Shown in pieces: positions 63,481 through 64,000 of a DNA stretch of 64,000 bases. Position 1 is the first letter of the stretch, and each line of letters starts with the position of its first letter. A program made the position numbers and the translations under genes. The stretch comes from Nautilus pompilius (Eukaryota; Mollusca; Cephalopoda; Nautilida; Nautilidae): contig JACATO010002210.1 of NCBI GenBank assembly GCA_018389105.1, positions 1-64,000 of the forward strand. The letters run 5' to 3'. The notes under the pieces were generated by a model. That model was given only the letters and a program-made list of their open reading frames with translations, did not search any database and was not told the origin of the DNA.

Positions 63481-64000
63481 TTTAAAAACTTTTTTTTATT
63501 ATTTTTTTAGTAAATTATATTTCTGTAAGAGAGATTTGAAGATTTCAGAGAGGCAGGAAGCTGTTTGTAATGAGATTACACAAATTTGCTAACACAGGAA
63601 GTGATGGGTGGGATCAGTTTAGCCGCGAAAGTTAAGGGCAGAAAAAGGAGTGCATGTTTCTGATAAACTGGAGTGCCTGGTAGATCTCATATTTTACTAA
63701 GGTGTGAACAATACATAAACATAGCGTGGAAGCAATAGCGACTTTCCAAGAAATACAGGTTCCTGCTAATACCAGATTTCATCAGCACCTTAGGCAGGTT
63801 TAAATACAAAATTTTTTAAGGCAAAAAGTAGTGAGAAATTCATGAGAAATCATATTCAAAATCTCAAAATGTATCTCTAACTGCTCAGTGCTTCCTACTA
63901 ATACTGTTTAAATTGTTATTTCAAGCATTTAGGAATCACATCAGAACACCTTGTGTAATTTTGTAATTTGATATAGAGTGGAGCTATTATATGTAGTAGA
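63481..64000. other. Window end, nothing recognised
   Basis: AT-rich sequence without recognisable exon, RNA gene or repeat. Confidence 0.4.

Overview
This is nuclear DNA from an animal: AT-rich, with spliced genes (GT-AG introns of about 0.1 to 5 kb), microsatellites and many decayed DNA transposons. The genes all have clear animal orthologues. The tRNA-derived repeats with a 'gtgggaggaaac'-type body are, as far as I recall, common in lophotrochozoans, so a mollusc is my best guess (moderate confidence, no search run).

Layout. 1-5 kb: no recognisable gene; a CT-rich tract and a 1.35-kb minisatellite of 32-bp units. 6.4-9 kb: remnants of an old GSTK1-like copy (minus strand) and a Tc1 relic. 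11.5-23.3 kb: an eight-exon glutathione S-transferase kappa gene (GSTK1, minus strand) ending in the peroxisomal signal SKL, followed head-to-head by a short remnant of a NUDT8 exon. 24.2-28.2 kb: transposon relics, including a Mutator-like element with terminal inverted repeats. 29.5-37.0 kb: a second GSTK1 copy (minus strand), broken by indels and missing exons, followed head-to-head by a complete NUDT8 gene (38.5-43.9 kb, plus strand). 45-47 kb: SINE and piggyBac-like relics. 47.5-50.8 kb: CFAP107 (minus strand, a ciliary microtubule inner protein). 51.6-59.8 kb: MRPS22 (plus strand, mitoribosome small subunit), head-to-head with CFAP107; its last exon is not in view. 60-64 kb: Tc1 and Tigger-type relics.

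The most notable structure is a tandem duplication of a divergent GSTK1/NUDT8 pair. In the left unit GSTK1 survives and NUDT8 is a remnant; in the right unit NUDT8 survives and GSTK1 is a pseudogene. Parts of the two units are almost identical while neighbouring exons are clearly diverged, which suggests patchy gene conversion. The retained genes act in mitochondria or peroxisomes (GSTK1, NUDT8, MRPS22), apart from CFAP107. I found no sign of a new multi-gene system; the novelty lies in the duplication history and the repeats.
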